In this document: positions 34,953 to 44,073 of the stretch, in pieces
Layout: every line of letters starts with the position of its first letter
Position numbering within the stretch: the first letter of the stretch is position 1
Source of the DNA: Jiella pacifica
GTDB taxonomy: Bacteria; Pseudomonadota; Alphaproteobacteria; Rhizobiales; Rhizobiaceae
Direction of reading: 5' to 3'
NCBI RefSeq assembly: GCF_010500815.1
Contig: NZ_JAAAMG010000001.1
Coordinates: 124,001-188,000 of the forward strand
DNA: 64,000 nucleotides
The notes under the pieces: model-generated
Seen by the model: only the letters and a program-made list of their open reading frames with translations
What the model was told of the DNA's origin: nothing
Databases searched by the model: none
Position numbers and translations under genes: made by a program

Positions 34953-36779
34953 ATGAAGCTTCGCAACATCGCGATCATCGCGCATGTCGACCACGGCAAG
35001 ACCACCCTCGTCGACAAGCTCCTTGCCCAGTCCGGCACCTTCCGCGACAACCAGCGCCAGGAAGAGCGGGCGATGGATTCCAACGACCTCGAAAAAGAGC
35101 GCGGGATCACCATCCTCGCCAAGGCGACGTCGGTCGAGTGGAAGGACACCCGCATCAACATCGTCGATACGCCCGGCCACGCCGATTTCGGCGGCGAGGT
35201 GGAGCGCATCCTCAACATGGTCGACGGCGCCGTCATCCTGGTCGATGCGTCGGAAGGCCCGATGCCACAGACCAAGTTCGTCCTCGGCAAGGCGCTGAAG
35301 GTCGGTCTGAAGCCGATCGTCGCGATCAACAAGATCGACCGCCACGACGAGCGCCACCAGGAAGTGCTGAACGAGATCTTCGACCTGTTCGTTGCCCTCG
35401 ACGCGACCGAGGAACAGCTCGACTTCCCGGTCCTCTACGGCTCGGGCCGTGGCGGCTGGATGGCCGAGCAGCCGGAAGGCCCGCAGGACAAGGGTCTTGA
35501 GCCGCTGTTCGACCTGATCCTCAAGCACGTGCCGGAGCCGGACACCGCCGGCAAGGATGAGCCGTTCAAGATGATCGGCACGATCCTAGAGGCCAACCCC
35601 TTCCTCGGCCGGTTGATCACCGGGCGCATCCAGGCCGGCTCGATCAAGCCGAACCAGGCTGTCAAAGTGCTCAACAATGACGGCAAGCAGCTGGAAACCG
35701 GCCGGATCTCCAAGATTCTCGCGTTTCGGGGTCTCGAGCGCGTGCCGCTGGAATACGCCGAGGCGGGCGACATCGTCGCCATCGCCGGTCTGCAGAAGGG
35801 CACCGTCGCCGACACCTTCTGCGACCCTGCTGTCTCCGAGCCGCTGCACGCCCAGCCGATCGATCCGCCGACGGTGACGATGTCCTTCATCGTCAACGAT
35901 TCGCCGCTTGCCGGCACCGAAGGCGACAAGGTGACGAGCCGCGTCATCCGCGACCGGCTGCTCAAGGAGGCCGAGGGCAACGTCGCGCTGAAGATCGAGG
36001 AAGCGGCCGACAAGGATTCGTTCTACGTCTCCGGCCGCGGCGAACTGCAGCTCGCGGTGCTTATCGAGACCATGCGCCGCGAAGGCTTCGAACTCGGCAT
36101 CTCGCGTCCGCGCGTCGTCATGCAGGAAGGCGAGAACGGCGAGAAGTTGGAGCCGATCGAAGAGGTCGTCATCGACGTCGACGAGGAGCATGCCGGCGTC
36201 GTCGTCCAAAAGATGTCCGAGCGCAAGGCCGAGATGAAGGAGCTGCGCCCCTCGGGTGGCGACCGCCAGCGTCTGGTCTTCCTCGCACCGACTCGCGGCC
36301 TCATCGGCTATCAGTCGGAGCTTCTCACCGACACTCGTGGCACGGCCATCATGAACCGGCTGTTTCACTCCTACCAGCCTTACAAGGGCGAGCTCGCCGG
36401 TCGTAACACCGGCGTCCTGATCTCCACCGACGCGGGCGAGAGCGTAGCCTTCGCGATGTTCCATCTGGAAGATCGCGGCCCGATGGTGATCGAAAGCGGC
36501 GTCAAGGTCTATGCCGGCATGATCGTCGGCATCCACACCCGTGAGAACGATCTCGAGGTCAATGTTCTCAAAGGCAAGAAGCTGACCAACATGCGTGCGT
36601 CGGGCAAGGACGAGGCGATCAAGCTGACCCCGCCGATTCGCATGACCCTCGACCGCGCACTCTCCTGGATCCAGGATGACGAACTCGTCGAGGTGACGCC
36701 GAAGACCATCCGGCTGCGCAAGCTCTATCTCGACTCCAACGAGCGCAAGCGCTTCGACAAGAGCCGCAAGGCTGCCTGA
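34953..36779 (+). CDS. typA: Ribosome-associated GTPase TypA/BipA
   Basis: A 608-residue translational GTPase of the EF-G family, which acts in 50S assembly and stress adaptation. The G domain has [15 protein letters not shown] (G1, about 10-24), [13 protein letters not shown] (G3) and [13 protein letters not shown] (G4). An EF-Tu domain 2, EF-G domain III/V and the TypA-specific C-terminal domain ending near [17 protein letters not shown] follow. The length is standard. The ATG at 34953 starts the family's usual N-terminus, although its Shine-Dalgarno is weak. It is followed by its own terminator. Confidence 0.97.
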   Translation: MKLRNIAIIAHVDHGKTTLVDKLLAQSGTFRDNQRQEERAMDSNDLEKERGITILAKATSVEWKDTRINIVDTPGHADFGGEVERILNMVDGAVILVDASEGPMPQTKFVLGKALKVGLKPIVAINKIDRHDERHQEVLNEIFDLFVALDATEEQLDFPVLYGSGRGGWMAEQPEGPQDKGLEPLFDLILKHVPEPDTAGKDEPFKMIGTILEANPFLGRLITGRIQAGSIKPNQAVKVLNNDGKQLETGRISKILAFRGLERVPLEYAEAGDIVAIAGLQKGTVADTFCDPAVSEPLHAQPIDPPTVTMSFIVNDSPLAGTEGDKVTSRVIRDRLLKEAEGNVALKIEEAADKDSFYVSGRGELQLAVLIETMRREGFELGISRPRVVMQEGENGEKLEPIEEVVIDVDEEHAGVVVQKMSERKAEMKELRPSGGDRQRLVFLAPTRGLIGYQSELLTDTRGTAIMNRLFHSYQPYKGELAGRNTGVLISTDAGESVAFAMFHLEDRGPMVIESGVKVYAGMIVGIHTRENDLEVNVLKGKKLTNMRASGKDEAIKLTPPIRMTLDRALSWIQDDELVEVTPKTIRLRKLYLDSNERKRFDKSRKAA

Positions 36780-36804
36780 CACATCGGCTGACCGACGATA
36801 AGTT

Positions 36805-36840
36805 GAGCCCCGGCTGCGGAAACGCACCGGGGCTCTTTGC
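36805..36840 (+). terminator. Rho-independent terminator of typA
   Basis: Stem GAGCCCCGG/CCGGGGCTC (36805-36813 with 36827-36835). The loop carries an inner TGCG-GAAA-CGCA mini-stem, and T-rich sequence follows. Confidence 0.85.
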
Positions 36841-36969
36841 TTTTACCACGCGGATGCGCTTCATGGTCACTTTGAAGAAGCCGCTCTCATTCGCGCGGCT
36901 GGCCAGACTGGTGGTGGCCAAGTAGCTCATGGTGGAAGCATCGCTGCCCGCCATGCAAGGACGATTTCG

Positions 36970-37425
36970 ATGATCGATGAAAAAAAGTTGCGTCTCGACG
37001 AGCAGCTCTGCTTCGCTCTCTATGCTGCGACCAACGCGGTCACCCGAGCCTACAGGCCGCTACTTGCGCAACTGGAGCTGACCTACCCGCAATATCTGGT
37101 CATGCTGGTGCTTTGGCAGGAGGGGAATTCGACATCGAGAGAGATTGCGCAGCGACTGCAACTGTCGGCCAATGCCATCAGTCCGCTTCTCGATCGCCTC
37201 GAAGAGCACGGCCTGATCGCGCGGCAGCGTGACCGCACCGACAGGCGGGTGATCCACATCACCCTGACGCCCGAAGGCGCGACGCTGGAATCGGCCGTCT
37301 ATGACGTCCAGCAGGTGGTCGAATGCCAGACGGGCCTTGCGCCGGATGACCTCGGCCAACTGCGGGGAGAGTTGGCGGCGCTGGCCGAGCGGATGGCGAC
37401 GAAGACGGCAAACCGAGACGACTGA
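36970..37425 (+). CDS. ohrR: Organic hydroperoxide-sensing MarR regulator (OhrR-like)
   Basis: A 151-residue MarR-family repressor with winged helix-turn-helix at about 55-95 (STSREIAQRLQLSANAISPLLDRLE, DRTDRRV wing). The OhrR sensor is intact: Cys14 in the RLDEQLCFALYAA helix. A second cysteine, Cys119, lies 105 residues later, the same spacing as the 2-Cys OhrR of Xanthomonas (Cys22/Cys127). Such proteins repress ohr until oxidised by organic hydroperoxide. No ohr gene is adjacent, which is unusual. The neighbours are typA and a small acidic protein. A target promoter could not be identified. Confidence 0.88.
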   Translation: MIDEKKLRLDEQLCFALYAATNAVTRAYRPLLAQLELTYPQYLVMLVLWQEGNSTSREIAQRLQLSANAISPLLDRLEEHGLIARQRDRTDRRVIHITLTPEGATLESAVYDVQQVVECQTGLAPDDLGQLRGELAALAERMATKTANRDD

Positions 37426-37530
37426 GAGAACTGGCCAAGCAAGACATACCGCGCCGCTCCTGCGAAGCGGAGGCGCGGCGCCGCCAAGCCTGGCCCAGAT
37501 GGACGGCAGAAAGATGGTCCTCGGTGTGGA

Positions 37531-37710
37531 TCAGTTGTTCGGCCCATCGATCCTGGAGGGTGAGACGGGATCCGATGCCGGAAAGGTCTCATCCAGAGCT
37601 TCATCGAGCTCTTCCTCTTCATGCTCGACCTTTTCCGCCTCGGTCTGTTTTTCGCGGGCGGATTCTCCAGGCTGATCGTGCCGCTGTTTGGTCGTGTCGC
37701 GTTCGGCCAT
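37531..37710 (-). CDS. Small acidic protein with ETFPASDP tail
   Basis: A 59-residue, highly charged protein: a basic/Gln-rich start, an almost pure Glu/Lys helix, then the tail LDEALDETFPASDPVSPSR. I know the DETFPASDP tail as a conserved ending of small uncharacterised proteins in rhizobia and relatives. A very strong AGGAGG Shine-Dalgarno lies seven bases before the ATG at 37710, which makes it convincing despite its size and gives preference over the longer frame. Function unknown; a stress-related role is often suggested only by association. Confidence 0.72.
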   Translation of the reverse strand: MAERDTTKQRHDQPGESAREKQTEAEKVEHEEEELDEALDETFPASDPVSPSRIDGPNN

Positions 37711-37815
37711 GCTGTCCTCCTGGCGTTGAGTCCGTTTCGTCGCCTTAACGAAGACGGGCCGGGAAAGGTTCGCCTGCCGGGAGACGATGGCCATTTTGGC
37801 AAACGCCTTGCGATC

Positions 37816-38757
37816 TCAGTATCCGGCCCGCCGGTCGACGACATTTTCGAGAGGCTCGCCGCGCTCATGGGCCGCGATCTGCCGCATGATGATCGGCGCC
37901 AGCGAATCCGGGTCGGACAGCGCCGCAGCATGGGGCGTGACGAAGACCTTCGGATGGCTCCACAATCGCGACTCCGCCGGCAAGGGCTCGACGGTAAAGA
38001 CGTCCAGCGAAGCCTCCATCAATCGGTCCTCGTCGAGCGCGGCCAGGATCGCCGTCTCGTCCTGCAGACCGCCGCGGCCGGCATTGATCAGCACCGGGCC
38101 GCCGAGCGGCGTCTCGCGCTTCATGCGCGACAGTAGCGTCGCGTCGATGATGCCGCGGGTCCCCGCGGTCAGCGGCAGGAGGACGACGAGAATGTCGCTG
38201 GCGGCGAGAAAGGGGCCGAGGCCCGCGTCGCCGGCGAAGGTCCGGACATCCGGAGCGGTCTTCTCGCTGCGGCTCCAGCCGGCGACTTCAAAGCCGAGGA
38301 CCTTCAGCTTCGCCGCCGCGTCGAGCCCGAGAACGCCGAGGCCCATGATGCCGACGGTGATTTCGCGGGCCGCCGGCTGCATGCGCTCGTGCCAGATCTT
38401 CTGGGCCTGCTGCTGGCGATAGGCCCGGCCGCGGCGGAAATGATCGAGCACCCGCCAGACGACGAATTCGCTCATCCGCTCCTTCAGGTCGTCGGCGACG
38501 ATCCTGACGATCGGCACATCGGGAAGTTCGCGATCGGCGAGAATGTGATCGACGCCGGCACCGAGGGAAAAGATCGCCTTCAGGCCGGGAAGCGTCGCCA
38601 ACAGCCCCGGCGGCTGCTTCCAGACGACGGCATAGTCGATCGGCTCGTTACCGGCCTCGGCGGCGTCGACGACGATCTTTTGCTCGGGCGCGGCATCGTG
38701 CAGGGCCTGCCACCAGCGGGAGGGATCGAAGCCGGTGACGGAAAGAAGAATGGTCAT
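37816..38757 (-). CDS. 2-hydroxyacid dehydrogenase, GhrA (glyoxylate/hydroxypyruvate reductase A) type
   Basis: A 313-residue NAD(P)-dependent dehydrogenase. The Rossmann loop is VGIMGLGVLGLDAA (about 142-155). The catalytic residues are the Arg in NAGRGGLQD, a Glu about 30 residues on, and His in VTPHAAALSDPDS. The start, lacking the usual N-terminal dehydrogenase helix, matches the GhrA subfamily. Its ATG overlaps the stop of the Nudix gene (ATGA), so it is the last gene of the leftward yej operon. Substrates are likely glyoxylate or hydroxypyruvate by family. Confidence 0.9.
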   Translation of the reverse strand: MTILLSVTGFDPSRWWQALHDAAPEQKIVVDAAEAGNEPIDYAVVWKQPPGLLATLPGLKAIFSLGAGVDHILADRELPDVPIVRIVADDLKERMSEFVVWRVLDHFRRGRAYRQQQAQKIWHERMQPAAREITVGIMGLGVLGLDAAAKLKVLGFEVAGWSRSEKTAPDVRTFAGDAGLGPFLAASDILVVLLPLTAGTRGIIDATLLSRMKRETPLGGPVLINAGRGGLQDETAILAALDEDRLMEASLDVFTVEPLPAESRLWSHPKVFVTPHAAALSDPDSLAPIIMRQIAAHERGEPLENVVDRRAGY

Positions 38758-39416
38758 GCGTCACCTTCGCTGTCGAAGAGCGTTCCCTGGAGGGCCTGGG
38801 CCCGGGCCCTGCCCTTGCGGGCGAACCAGTGGGTGCAGGCGATGAGATAGCCGTTTTCGATGCGGCCGTCGTCGACCGCCGCGATCAGATCCTCGACCGG
38901 CGCGAGGATGGGGCGGATGTCCTCGTGCTCGTCGTCCTTGCCGGCGCTCGTTTCGAGTTCGCCGGCGTCGACGATCGCCAGGAAGATGTGGGCGTGCTCG
39001 TCGGTGAGGCCGGGGGATGGCAGCATCGAGAAGCAGCGCTCGATGGCGAGCGGCGCAAGGCCGGTCTCTTCCTGAAGTTCCCGCGCCGCGGCCTCGGCGA
39101 TGTTCTCGCCCGGATCGACCATGCCGGCGGGAAGTTCCACCGCCGCGGCGTTGGGGGTGTCGAGAGCGGCGGCGAGGCGGAACTGCCGGATGACGACGAT
39201 GGCGTCACGGGCAGGGTCGTAGGGCACGATCACGGCGACGGGACCGGTCGCGAGATATTCCCGCTCCATCGGTCCGATCCGGGCGCCGCCGTCGAGGGGA
39301 TCATGTTCGATCGTCAGCTGCTTGAAGTCGCGGAAGCCGCGATGGATCAGCTCCTCCCGCAGCACCTCGAAAGCGAGCGGCTGATCGGTCAACTGGTCGC
39401 GGTAATGTCCGCTCAT
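38754..39416 (-). CDS. Nudix hydrolase, ADP-ribose pyrophosphatase type
   Basis: A 220-residue cytosolic Nudix enzyme. The Nudix box spans residues 98-120 with GMVDPGE and RELQEETGL, giving the complete GX5EX7REUXEEXGU pattern. A PSPGLTDEHAHIFLA segment about 15-20 residues downstream (before residue 150) fits the ADP-ribose pyrophosphatase subgroup. The ATG overlaps the stop of yejF by four bases (ATGA), and its own stop overlaps the next start, so all three are translationally coupled. A link to peptide import is not obvious. Confidence 0.9.
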   Translation of the reverse strand: MSGHYRDQLTDQPLAFEVLREELIHRGFRDFKQLTIEHDPLDGGARIGPMEREYLATGPVAVIVPYDPARDAIVVIRQFRLAAALDTPNAAAVELPAGMVDPGENIAEAAARELQEETGLAPLAIERCFSMLPSPGLTDEHAHIFLAIVDAGELETSAGKDDEHEDIRPILAPVEDLIAAVDDGRIENGYLIACTHWFARKGRARAQALQGTLFDSEGDA

Positions 39417-41074
39417 TCGGAAACGACTCCCGTCGGCGCCGCCTTGATGTCAAAGGCGGCTGCCATCAATGCCTTGGTGTAGTCGGTGCGCGGACGATCG
39501 AAGATCTCCACCGCCGGCCCGCGCTCCACCACCTTGCCGTTTCGCATGACGATCACCTCGTTAGCCAGGGCCCTCACGACCTTCAGATCGTGGGAGATGA
39601 ACAGATAGGCGAGGTCGTGGCGCTTCTGCAGGTCGCGCAGGAGGTCTACCACCTGCGCCTGGACGCTCATGTCGAGGGCCGAGGTCGGTTCGTCCAGCAT
39701 GACGAAGCGGGGCTTGAGGATCATCGCCCGGGCGATGGCGATGCGCTGACGCTGGCCGCCGGAAAATTCGTGCGGGAAGCGGAAGCGGGCGGCCGCGTCG
39801 AGCCCGACCTCGCGCAGGACGTCGACGACGCGGCGGTCCCGCTCCTCCGCCGACAGGCCGCGTTCGTGGATCGACAGGCCCTCGGCGACGATGTCGGCGA
39901 CAGACATGCGCGGCGAGAGCGAGCCGTAGGGGTCCTGGAAGACGATCTGCATCTGCCGGCGCAGCGGGCGCATCGAGCCGAAGGACCGGTCGTCGATGCG
40001 CTCGCCGTCGAAGCGGATCTCGCCGGTGGAGGAGATCATCCGCGAAAGGGCGAGGCCGAGTGTCGTCTTGCCGGAACCCGATTCGCCGACGACGCCGACG
40101 GTCTGACCGGCGCGGATGGTGAGGTCGATGCCGTCCACGGCCTTGACGTGGCCGGTGACGCGGCGCAGCAGCCCCGTGCGGATCGGGAACCAGACCTTGA
40201 CGTCCTCGGCTTCCATGACGACCGGCGCGTTGACGTTGGCGGCGGGCGGGTGGCCCTTCGGCTCGGCAGCCAGCAGATGTTTCGTATAGCCGTGCCGGGG
40301 CGTGTCGAAGATCGTCCGGGTCGCCCCCTCTTCGACGATCTTGCCGCGATACATCACGCAGACCCGATCGGCGATGCGCCGCACGATGCCGAGGTCGTGG
40401 GTGATGAACAGCATCGCCATGCCGCGTTCGGCCTGCAGCGCCTTCAAGAGCTCCAGGATCTGTGCCTGCACCGTCACGTCGAGGGCGGTGGTCGGCTCGT
40501 CGGCGATCAGGAGGTCCGGATCGTTGGCGAGTGCCATGGCGATCATCACGCGCTGGCGCTGGCCACCGGACAGCTGGTGCGGATAGGCGCCGAGGCGCTC
40601 CTCGGCATTGCGGATGCCGACCTTCGAGAGCAGCTCCAGCGTACGCTCGCGCGCCGCCTTGTCGCCGAACCCGCGATGCAGCTTCAAGACCTCGCCGACC
40701 TGCTTCTCGACCGTGTGCAGCGGGTTCAGCGAGGACATCGGCTCCTGGAAGATCATCGAGATGCGATTGCCGCGCACCTTGCGAAGATCGCGCTCGTCGT
40801 CGTCGATGAGGTTCTCGCCGTCGAAATAGACAGCGCCGCTGGGATGGCTCGCCGCCGGATAGGGCAGGAGTTTCAAGATCGACAGGGCAGAGACCGACTT
40901 GCCGGACCCGGACTCGCCGACGAGGGCCAGCGTCTCGCCCTTGGCGATCGAGAAGGAGACCTCGTCGACAGCGAGCGTCGTCTTGCCGCCCTGGCTGAAG
41001 GCGACGGAGAGGTTCTCGACGGAGAGGAGGGGGCTCGTCGAGACGAGCCGCGGCTCAGGGTTCAGCTCAGACAA
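39413..41074 (-). CDS. yejF: Peptide ABC transporter, double ATP-binding protein (YejF-type)
   Basis: A 553-residue protein with two complete ABC domains joined in one chain, as in YejF and GsiA. The first Walker A is GESGSGKS (53-60) with the ABC signature LSGGQRQR. The second Walker A (GESGSGKT) and an FSGGQRQR signature lie in the C-terminal half. It powers import of oligopeptides or antimicrobial peptides such as microcin C in characterised relatives. The start is TTG at 41074 with CGGAG nine bases upstream; there is no ATG alternative. It belongs to the leftward operon, but a toxin-antitoxin remnant separates it from yejE. Confidence 0.92.
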   Translation of the reverse strand: MSELNPEPRLVSTSPLLSVENLSVAFSQGGKTTLAVDEVSFSIAKGETLALVGESGSGKSVSALSILKLLPYPAASHPSGAVYFDGENLIDDDERDLRKVRGNRISMIFQEPMSSLNPLHTVEKQVGEVLKLHRGFGDKAARERTLELLSKVGIRNAEERLGAYPHQLSGGQRQRVMIAMALANDPDLLIADEPTTALDVTVQAQILELLKALQAERGMAMLFITHDLGIVRRIADRVCVMYRGKIVEEGATRTIFDTPRHGYTKHLLAAEPKGHPPAANVNAPVVMEAEDVKVWFPIRTGLLRRVTGHVKAVDGIDLTIRAGQTVGVVGESGSGKTTLGLALSRMISSTGEIRFDGERIDDRSFGSMRPLRRQMQIVFQDPYGSLSPRMSVADIVAEGLSIHERGLSAEERDRRVVDVLREVGLDAAARFRFPHEFSGGQRQRIAIARAMILKPRFVMLDEPTSALDMSVQAQVVDLLRDLQKRHDLAYLFISHDLKVVRALANEVIVMRNGKVVERGPAVEIFDRPRTDYTKALMAAAFDIKAAPTGVVSE

Positions 41075-41116
41075 ATCGCAAACTCCGAGTGGCCGGCGCA
41101 GAGAAATGGAAGTGGA

Positions 41117-41239
41117 TCACAGGAGTTCTTTCTCCGCCTCTTCGATGGATAGGCGGGCCAGCCCTTCCGGACACCGCAGCCGCAGATCGTTGGACAAGAG
41201 GACGTCGCACCCCGCTTCCGACGTAGACGAGCGGCAATA
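41117..41239 (-). pseudogene. C-terminal remnant of a PIN-domain toxin
   Basis: Directly after the antitoxin's stop codon, in the same frame, 40 codons read AGCDVLLSNDLRLR then PEGLARLSIEEAEKELL before a TGA at 41117. This is the end of a VapC-type PIN domain: the A-GCD-LL-ND-RL motif carries the last conserved acidic residue. The first hundred or so residues, including the N-terminal catalytic Asp, are missing. Only a C-terminal piece is left, so it cannot be a working RNase. Confidence 0.6.
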
Positions 41240-41524
41240 TCAATCCCACTCGTCCCGGAGTGCCCGGATTCTCGCGACGGCTTCTTCCGTCGTCGTTCCA
41301 AGATCCGCTCCGACCCCCCAGAGCTTTCGGATGGCTTCCTTTCGCCGCTCGATTTCTTCGGGTGAGAACGGCGGAGCTCCTTCTGCCTCGTGCCGTGTCG
41401 CCGATGGGTTCATTTCCCCCTCGAACGTCACGCTCACCGGCGTACCCGAGACGAACTTCGAGCGGATGTCCTCCGGCAGCTCGTCGACGCTGACCGTCTT
41501 CGTGATCCGGCCGATCTCACCCAT
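41240..41524 (-). CDS. Antitoxin-like protein orphaned by loss of its PIN toxin
   Basis: A 94-residue protein with a VapB-like ending (EEAVARIRALRDEWD), preceded by a flexible, charged middle and a possible short beta N-terminus (GRITKTVSVDELP). Antitoxins for PIN toxins often end in such an R-ALRDEWD helix. The start at 41524 has AGGAGG five bases upstream. The gene lies 15 bp after yejE and is followed by a broken PIN toxin, so it is probably an orphan antitoxin trapped in the transporter operon. It could still repress its own promoter or bind toxins encoded elsewhere. Confidence 0.65.
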   Translation of the reverse strand: MGEIGRITKTVSVDELPEDIRSKFVSGTPVSVTFEGEMNPSATRHEAEGAPPFSPEEIERRKEAIRKLWGVGADLGTTTEEAVARIRALRDEWD

Positions 41525-41539
41525 CGTCACCTCCTCGCC

Positions 41540-42772
41540 TCACCCGAAGCTCTTGCGCGGATCGAAAGCGTCGCGAACCGCCTCGCCGATGAAGACGAGC
41601 AAGGATAGCATCAGGGCAAGGACGAGGAAGCCTGAAAATCCGAGCCAGGGCGCCTGCAGGTTGTTCTTGCCCTGGGCCAGCAGTTCGCCGAGCGAGGGCG
41701 ATCCCGGCGGCAGACCGAGCCCGAGGAAGTCGAGCGCCGTCAAGGTGGTGATCGAGCCCGACAGGATGAACGGCAGGAAGGTCAGCGTCGCCACCATGGC
41801 GTTGGGCAGGAGGTGGCGGAACATGATGGTGAAGTTGCCGACGCCGAGCGCCCGCGCCGCGTTGACGTATTCGAAATTGCGCGCGCGCAGGAACTCTGCC
41901 CGGACGACGCCGACGAAGGCCACCCAGGAGAACAGCATCATGATGCCGAGCAGTACCCAGAAGCCGGGCGGCAGGACGGCGGCGATGATCAAGAGCAGAT
42001 AGAGAACCGGGATCGACGACCAGATCTCGATGAAGCGCTGGAAGATCAGGTCCACCCAGCCGCCGAAATAGCCCTGGACGGCGCCGGCCGCGACGCCGAT
42101 GAAGGCCGAGCCGATGGTGAGCGCCAGGCCGAAGAGCACCGAGATGCGGAAACCGTAGATCACCCGGGCGAGGACGTCGCGGACCTGATCGTCCGTGCCC
42201 AGCCAGTTCATGTTGCCGATGGTACAGCCGGGATCGTCGACGCCTTGGGCGTAGCCCGCGCACCGTTCCTCCTGTGACAGAGTCCAGAAGGGCGCCGAGG
42301 GGGCGGGCGTCGGCGGCTCGAGGTTCTTGGTATCGTAGGAATAGCGGATCGGCGGCCAGATCATCCAGCCATTGGCGTTGATTTCTTCGATGTTCACCGG
42401 GTCGCGGTAATCCGTCACCGGCAGGAAACCGCCGAAGACCTCTTCGGGATAGTCGACGAAGACGGGGTAGTAGAATTCGCCCTTGTACTCGACCAGAAGC
42501 GGCCGGTCGTTGGCGACGAATTCGGCGAACAGCGTGACGATGAAGAGGAACCCGAAGATCCAGAGCGACCAGTAGCCGCGCCTGTTCGCCTTGAAGTTCC
42601 GCCAGCGGCGCCGGTTGATCGGCGACAAGCGCGGCCGCTTGACGAGTTCGCCTGCCGGCGCGAGTTGGGCGATGCCGCTCGTCTGCTCGCGGGCAATGTC
42701 CGCGGCCCGTTCCTCGGGAAGTTCGCGGCCCTCGTGCTCCTGTTTCAGGCGATCGCGCAGAGCGTCGTCCAT
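41540..42772 (-). CDS. yejE: Peptide ABC transporter permease (YejE-type)
   Basis: A 410-residue inner-membrane permease. A cytoplasmic N-terminal extension (about 1-60) leads to the first hydrophobic segment (WSLWIFGFLFIVTLF). A long periplasmic loop (about 90-190) follows, then five or six membrane spans. The binding-protein-dependent EAA-like loop is around ARALGVGNFTIMFRHLLPNA. The long loop and position match YejE. Its ATG sits one base after the yejB stop. It ends 15 bp before the antitoxin remnant. Confidence 0.92.
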   Translation of the reverse strand: MDDALRDRLKQEHEGRELPEERAADIAREQTSGIAQLAPAGELVKRPRLSPINRRRWRNFKANRRGYWSLWIFGFLFIVTLFAEFVANDRPLLVEYKGEFYYPVFVDYPEEVFGGFLPVTDYRDPVNIEEINANGWMIWPPIRYSYDTKNLEPPTPAPSAPFWTLSQEERCAGYAQGVDDPGCTIGNMNWLGTDDQVRDVLARVIYGFRISVLFGLALTIGSAFIGVAAGAVQGYFGGWVDLIFQRFIEIWSSIPVLYLLLIIAAVLPPGFWVLLGIMMLFSWVAFVGVVRAEFLRARNFEYVNAARALGVGNFTIMFRHLLPNAMVATLTFLPFILSGSITTLTALDFLGLGLPPGSPSLGELLAQGKNNLQAPWLGFSGFLVLALMLSLLVFIGEAVRDAFDPRKSFG

Positions 42773-42773
42773 C

Positions 42774-43901
42774 TCAGACCTCCCGCTTTTCGAAGTCGAT
42801 CCGGGGATCGACCCATGTGTAGGTCAGGTCCGAGATCAGCGTGGTGATCAGGCCGATCAGCGAAAAGATGTAGAGGGTGGCGAAGACCACGGGATAGTCG
42901 CGCTTGTAGATCGAATCGAAGCCGAGATAGCCGAGCCCGTCGAGGGAGAAGATCGTCTCGATGAGCAGCGAGCCGGTGAAGAAGGCGGAGATGAAGGCGC
43001 TGGGAAAGCCGGCGATGATGATCAGCATGGCGTTGCGGAAGACGTGGCCATAAAGGACGCGGCTCTCCGTCAATCCCTTGGCCCGGGCGGTGGTGACGTA
43101 TTGCTTGCCGATCTCGTCGAGGAAGGAGTTCTTGGTGAGCAGCGTGGTCGTCGCGAAGGCCGACAGCGACAGCGCGATCAGCGGCAAGGTCAGGTGCCAG
43201 AAATAGTCCGGAATGGTCTGGGTCACGCAGTCGGACGGGGCGAACTTCGCCGACCAGGGGGCGCACCAGGCGCCGCTGACGCCGTCCGACAGAAGTCCGC
43301 GCAAGGGGAACCAGTCGAGGAAAGACCCGCCGGCGAAGAGCACCATCAGGAGGACGGCGAAGATGAAGCCGGGGATCGCATAGGCGACGATGACGATGCC
43401 GGAGGTCCAGACGTCGAAGGACGAGCCGTCCTTCAGGGCTTTGCGGATGCCGAGCGGGATCGAGATCAGGTAGGAAATCAGGGTGATCCACAGGCCGAGC
43501 GAGATCGACACCGGCATCTTTTCCAGGATCAGGTCCCACACGCCGATCGAACGGAAATAGCTCTCGCCGAAGTCGAAGCGGGCGTAGTTCCAGATCATCA
43601 GGCCGAAGCGTTCGAGCGGCGGCTTGTCGAAGCCGAACTGCTGCTCCAGCCTTTTGATGAAGGCCGGATCGAGCCCCTGCGCGCCGCGATAGCCGGAATC
43701 CTGGTTGCTGGAGGAGGAGCCGAAGTCCGACCCCCCGCCGGAGACCCGGTCGGCGGCCCCGCCGGCCTCGCCGCGCAGGCTCGCCACCACCTGCTCGATG
43801 GGGCCCCCCGGCGCGAATTGAACGACGACGAAGGAGATCGCCATGATCCCGAGGATCGTCGGGATCATCAACAGCAATCGGCGGAGGATGTAGGCGCCCA
43901 T
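42774..43901 (-). CDS. yejB: Peptide ABC transporter permease (YejB-type)
   Basis: A 375-residue inner-membrane permease with the conserved N-terminus MGAYILRRLLLMIPT and FAPGGPIEQV. A periplasmic loop rich in Gly/Ser follows at about residues 45-100, then five further membrane spans and the EAA loop near ARAKGLTESRVLYGHVFRNA. The ATG at 43901 aligns with E. coli YejB, but no good Shine-Dalgarno precedes it; a GTG at 43913 with GGAG just upstream is an alternative. The open frame reaches further upstream without coding character. Confidence 0.92.
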   Translation of the reverse strand: MGAYILRRLLLMIPTILGIMAISFVVVQFAPGGPIEQVVASLRGEAGGAADRVSGGGSDFGSSSSNQDSGYRGAQGLDPAFIKRLEQQFGFDKPPLERFGLMIWNYARFDFGESYFRSIGVWDLILEKMPVSISLGLWITLISYLISIPLGIRKALKDGSSFDVWTSGIVIVAYAIPGFIFAVLLMVLFAGGSFLDWFPLRGLLSDGVSGAWCAPWSAKFAPSDCVTQTIPDYFWHLTLPLIALSLSAFATTTLLTKNSFLDEIGKQYVTTARAKGLTESRVLYGHVFRNAMLIIIAGFPSAFISAFFTGSLLIETIFSLDGLGYLGFDSIYKRDYPVVFATLYIFSLIGLITTLISDLTYTWVDPRIDFEKREV

Positions 43902-44073
43902 GAGGGGTTTCACGTCTCCGGTTGGCGTCGCTCGGCCCTCACGGTCGGCGGCGCGGAATTCGCAAGTCTTTACCGTTGTTAACCAAAAGCGTGGCCGGGC
44001 GCAAAAGGGCGCTCGTCGCGTGGACCGATCCGTCCGCCCGATCCCCGGGACCACTCTTTCCGGAGAGGCTTAC

